64,000 nucleotides of DNA, taken from NCBI GenBank assembly GCA_015680905.1, contig CM027385.1:84279501-84343500 (forward strand), given 5' to 3'. This DNA comes from Coptis chinensis (taxonomy: Eukaryota > Streptophyta > Magnoliopsida > Ranunculales > Ranunculaceae). The notes beneath the pieces were generated by a model. The model ran no database searches. It was not told where the DNA came from and saw only the letters and a program-made list of their open reading frames with translations. Within the stretch, counting starts at the first letter, position 1; each line of letters starts with the position of its first letter. The translations under genes and the position numbers were made by a program. Shown piece after piece: positions 59,554 to 64,000 of this stretch.

Positions 59554-62500
59554 TCAAGAAATTTTTCGGGACAGGTTCTTCAACCCGCATCCAACACACT
59601 TCAGTATGATCGTCTCTGTTGATGAATCCGGTGTGATGACAAACTTGACATCGAGGAAATCTCTAATGTGTCTTAAGTGTTTCTATTGCATATGGTGAGA
59701 GCTTTCCGACACGAACCTTGGAAACATCTTGTGGGCATAGAGCGCAGAGGATGAATAAAATCCCCTACAAGAACAAGATTTTGATAAGTAAAACGTGGAG
59801 AGGCTCAAGGTGAAAGATTTCATCATAATTGTGCATTTAGTAAAAGAAAGAGGGAGATACACTCGACAACCTTTATCACATTAAAAATCAAGTTGTTTGA
59901 CACACGCATACAAATCTTTGAATTGACTAATCATTAATCCAAGTGAGCTGAGAGAGAGAATCAGGATGAACTTGAGCCTGTCATGCTTAGCTCATTTCTC
60001 TCCCATTTCTCCCTTTCTAAACATACATTTTGATAGATCTACCGCTTTTCACTTGGCAACTATTTCTGGGAGTCACAAGTTGTACTGCCTTACAGAAATA
60101 CTTTGTGTCACCTAGCAAGCTCATAGGCACCATCTTTAAGTAATGTGATACAATATTTGGTATCTGTTGTATCTGCTTACACATACATAAATGTGATAAT
60201 CATGCAGCTACGTAAATATATCTGTTGTATTTTATCGTTATCTACTTATCTTGGTCCTTGATTGTTTATCGTTATCTTGGTCCTTGATTCGTTTATAAAT
60301 CTGATAACTATAGGTACATTATTTGGTAATAAAGAAACATATTATCTTGAATCAGAGACTCAGAGAAGCACTGTAACATATAGAAGAAAGCAAATACCAA
60401 AAAGAAAACGAAAAGATTACTGAGTCAGAGCCCAAACCTGGTGCATAGAATCTACAACTCCACCCTGCTCTATCTCTCCAAGTAGCATTGAAGCAGCTTG
60501 CTCACCAACGTCTGCAGGAGGCATCAGTTCTTTTCTCTCATTATCGTCGTAATCATCTGTGTCCTCTCCCCTTGCATAACAGACTGCTGTATCAGTAGAG
60601 ATGAAGCAGCCAGTAGTAGTCTCAGCAACCAATGAAATGCCATAACCAGGCGATCTGCCAAAGGAATGATAAAATCATTACTCAATGATGTGCAGAGATG
60701 GTTATTTCAATTTTCAAGTAACGAACGAAATCACAGTCAAGTCCTTAGATTCTCTTACCAGATTAAAAAAATCCCTTCCATGAAACCATGGTCACGGGAA
60801 TAAAATGAATATATAGGCTATAAAAATATATAGAAAATTCGTTACAAAAAAAAACAATATATAAAATAATAGACAAATACTGACTTACTTTCCCGCCTCT
60901 TGACCAGATCTGTGGTCTTGAAATATGTGAACATCAGGAAGTAGCCGATTAAATACCCCACGAGCAGCATGTATCATGGTCTTCTCAAACTGATAAGAAA
61001 CTTTGGTAGAGAACGCGGTACCTCTAATCCTCTTAACCATTCCTTCATCGATCCATGTGACTGCCTACATGAGAAATATATATATCAGCAGCCTACTAGC
61101 TGAGCACGAGTCCAGGATAAGAAAGGTACTGAAAACTCACTGACAGACTGTTCGGTACAATTGGAATGCCCAAAAGAACTTCCCCACCACCCTGAGGAGG
61201 GCTACCATGACTTTCTATTTTTAGATCTAGTCCTTCTGAAGGAACTCCAAAACGCTTAAGCAGAGGCAATGTTGTCCTTTTGAATGTATCCACTGATGGA
61301 TCTTTAGAATCATTTGTAATTCCTGTAAAACAATTTTAAGTACTTCAAGGTGAATACTCTGGCCTTAATTCCATGCTATAGCATAAACTAATGAGATTTC
61401 ACAAGATCCAAAATGAACTCTACGTTGTTGCTGGGAGATGATGCTTCAAAGGTTTTACAAGAACAGCATTGCTAGGCATCAGAAGTGTACATGATATAGC
61501 CTATGTCCCCTGAATGTAACAGGATCTGTGTTTTATGCATAACAGAAAGTGGTTTAACTTAACGGAATGAACACGATTAGGAATTCTGCAAGAACATAAA
61601 TTCTGGAAGAGAAAGAGTTCACTAATTATTTGACTTCCAGACACGTGATTTGCAAAAATGTGCCGTGAACATTCCAGACAAAAACTAATACTGTATATGC
61701 TTAGTACGTTACTTACTCAAAATGTAAGAACCTGTATAAAGGCCTATTCACTAAGCTCTCCATTGTACGCATAGCTTTTGACGCTGATAACAAGCTATCT
61801 AATCCATATTAAAACAGAAATATTGGAAGAAATGTAATGTTCAAAGCCTGAAGGTTAAGACGCCTACATGTTTACTTTTTTACTTTTTTTTTTTTCTGGG
61901 AACGGTAACCCACATATTAACTTATCCGTTTTCTTACTTGTGAATTGCCAGTTTCATTCTTTTGGATTTGGAGAAGTAGAGAAAATGTTAGCAAATAAGA
62001 GGAAGGGTTCCAAGATTGAAGGGCTCCCAAAAAGAAAATGAGATAGAAGTTGGAGAATAAGTCACCATCTGGATTATATACCACTTCCAATGATGTAAGA
62101 TTAAAACAAAATAAGCTAAATAAAAATGCAAACAGACCGTATTTTTAATATTTTGGAGTATTGTTCATGGTATCATTGTTAACATTTGCTTGAAGGTACA
62201 GAAATTTGTGTACTAAACAAGAGTGCTATGGAACAATGGCAACAAGCAGCACAATTGATGTCAGTCCGAGTGACAATAGGCATTAGGCACAATAAAATAG
62301 CAAAACCATGTAAATGGTGTTTCAGATGCAAAATATCCTAGAAGCCCAAATAAGAAATATTTGGGCCAGGTCTCTGAACCAGACCAAGAACTAATTGTTT
62401 ATCTATTCATACAACTAACTCTTCAAGATTATGACCTACTACATTCCAGCGCTTCTCCTACCAAGCAACCCTAACAAAAGTATACGTTTGAAGCTGAGAT

Positions 62501-63808
62501 CCTGTGATCAAATAGTTCTTGACGAATGGAACTGCAGACAAACTCTAGGTGCTAGTCCACCATAAGACACAACTACCTATGAACACCCAAGGAAGTGAAA
62601 GAAAGAAGACGGTGAATGATAAGGAACTATTTTATTTTATTTTGATAAGTAAAATTTATTGATTAAGATGTAAAAAGATTACAACTGTGAGAGAGAAACT
62701 CACTTACAAGTACCAACAATATCCCCAAATATCGGGATATATCATTGGAAAGCCAGACACCTCCCAAGAACGTAATGCCCATACTATGATTAACCCCTAT
62801 AACGACCCCTCAGCTCTATCCCACACTCAAGATCTCAAGTAACTACATCCAAAGTTAGACAAGAAATCCCAATTTTCATCCCTATAGTTAGTCTACATAA
62901 TTTTCATCATGTCCCTGATTATTGTCCGATTCAAGCCCCATTGTTTGCCCAATCTCACACTCCTTTCTATTATTTCTATGTAATTCCCCAAATAGTTTTT
63001 CAAGACTGGTACTTCCCAAACTAGATGATATCCTCAAATTGGCCGCTAATGGCATGACCATGTATTTGATCCAATCCCGAGAGTCGTCAATAAGGAACTA
63101 TGCATAATTTAAGTTGAAAAAGAATATGAGAATTATAACTTTAATCTTACAGGTTGCTGACTCATGCTTGACACTCTAGAATACTTTACGATCAAAATTA
63201 ACTTCCCATCTTCTGATATTATTCCCTACTGCAATTCACTCCCATGACTACACTTAACTATCAATACATTACTCCATTCCATTTACTCATATAACAACAT
63301 TAAACTCTAGTCCCACACTATAAACACTAATTATCTTCATTCCACAAATCAAAATAACAATACCAACACCAAAAAACAAACCTTTAAGCCGTATCGAAAG
63401 CGGTTTCTTCCCAAAAACACCAAGCACAAGCAATGGTTCCAAAAAATAGCCAATAGACCTACTAAGCCCACAATCATGCACCAAATTTCTCCCACCAACT
63501 ATAACTCCAGGCTTATACTTCAACTTAGTCCCTGCCAAAAAAATGCCCAAACATCAAATAATGAAAAACAAACAATAAAAAACAAATCTTTTTTTTATAT
63601 TACCAGTTTCGTTGATTTCGACAATGCAATCATCAGTAATCTTTTCGAGTAATCTAAGTAACGAAATTTCGTGAGGAAGAAGACCAGGCCACGTGTCTTC
63701 ATGTCGAATATCGTCAATTAAAACTGGAGTTGATGAAAGTGTTGAAAGGAGTAGACGTTGTCTTAAATTTTGACTTCCTTTCAATTTCTTGTATTCTGTT
63801 TTCCCCAT
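59554..63808 (-). CDS. RCL1: RNA 3'-terminal phosphate cyclase-like protein RCL1, last exon frameshifted
   Basis: Six minus-strand exons: 63808-63604, 63531-63382, 61322-61141, 61064-60889, 60654-60438 and 59764-59554. The first five join into 310 codons. Family features are clear: MGKTEYKKLKGSQNLRQRLL, WPGLLPHEISLLRLLEKI, GFV-type core strands (VIVGGRNLVHDCGLSRSIGY), SHGSPPQGGGEVLLG and CFISTDTAVCYARGED. Rcl1 is a nucleolar protein, related to RNA cyclases but without cyclase activity, required for pre-18S rRNA cleavage. In the last exon an extra base near 59671-59674 (the family frame reads ...IETL, then H-I-R-D-F) causes a stop at 59665-59663 and a 343-aa product. The family's remaining C-terminus (DFLDVKFVITPDSS, then KNLSRKIS) is readable in the next frame to 59554. 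Intron 2 carries a retro-insertion. Confidence 0.88.
62631..63089 (-). mobile_element. Small retro-insertion in RCL1 intron 2
   Basis: A 459-bp insert is bracketed by the 12-base duplication ATAAGGAACTAT (62619-62630 and 63090-63101). Its left end, read on the minus strand, is a 3' tail of the form 'ttacttatcaaaataaaat', typical of plant LINE/SINE ends. The interior minus frame is open for a stretch (WIKYMVMPLAANLRISSS) but I cannot name it. It looks like a 5'-truncated non-LTR retrotransposon. Confidence 0.65.
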
Positions 63809-64000
63809 CTTCTTTTTTTAACGAAGGGAAAATGTTTTAGTTTAAGGGAGAGGGTTTTAAATGGGCCCAACTAATCAGACCTAAGCCCACGTACCTTTTT
63901 CCAAATAGCGAACCAATAAAAGCGGGTCTGGAATAGATAATTAGCATTTTGGATCGGTTCTGGGCTTGAAAATCAGAATCGAACTTTTATTGGATTGGAT
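63809..64000. other. 5' flank of RCL1
   Basis: Upstream region of the minus-strand RCL1 gene; nothing else is visible before the window ends. Confidence 0.5.

Noticed and set aside
60417..60437. RCL1 ending with VWALTQ and a stop after exon 5
   Set aside because: CAG|GTTTGG is a good donor and the next exon continues the family sequence, so this is intron read-through.

Overview
This is nuclear DNA from a flowering plant, most likely a eudicot. It is AT-rich. Its genes are split by GT-AG introns, and their products are plant families: a PLATZ zinc-finger factor, a class III peroxidase, a RAN1/HMA7 copper ATPase, an F-box protein, a DHHC protein S-acyltransferase and a peroxisomal short-chain reductase ending in SKL. 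I did not fix the species. I saw no rRNA, tRNA, CRISPR array or bacterial-style operon.

The left part (1-32 kb) is rich in repeats. A 4-kb palindrome built from a non-autonomous hAT-like element (707-4782) surrounds two tiny divergent ORFs. A complete 11-exon minus-strand gene (5507-10430) encodes a two-repeat protein related to SLT lytic transglycosylases. Next come a histone H4 pseudogene split by a second hAT-like element (12246-13640), a 5'-truncated ubiquitin protease fragment, a decayed LINE and an 81-bp minisatellite. At 17160-24090 lies a tandem duplication. Its first unit carries a TIR transposon that has taken up an intron-containing receptor-like cytoplasmic kinase gene. Its second unit carries an RTE-type LINE fragment. 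An F-box gene (24791-26016) and a PLATZ gene (28825-30690) follow.

The right part (33-64 kb) is gene-dense: a PAT21/22-type S-acyltransferase (33359-39005, minus), a peroxisomal 2,4-dienoyl-CoA reductase (39970-42832, minus), RAN1/HMA7 (46207-51947, plus), a PER48-like peroxidase (52557-54141, minus), DCAF13/SOF1 (54689-58366, minus) and RCL1 (59554-63808, minus). The last two are neighbours on one strand, and both families act in the small-subunit processome that makes 18S rRNA.

Three right-hand genes show small lesions against their families: a one-base loss in PAT exon 1 bypassed by a second ATG, a missing AG acceptor in DCAF13 intron 12, and a one-base gain in the last RCL1 exon. These are either real alleles or assembly errors. 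Exon coordinates below were read by hand from splice consensus, reading frame and family similarity, and no alignment program was run.
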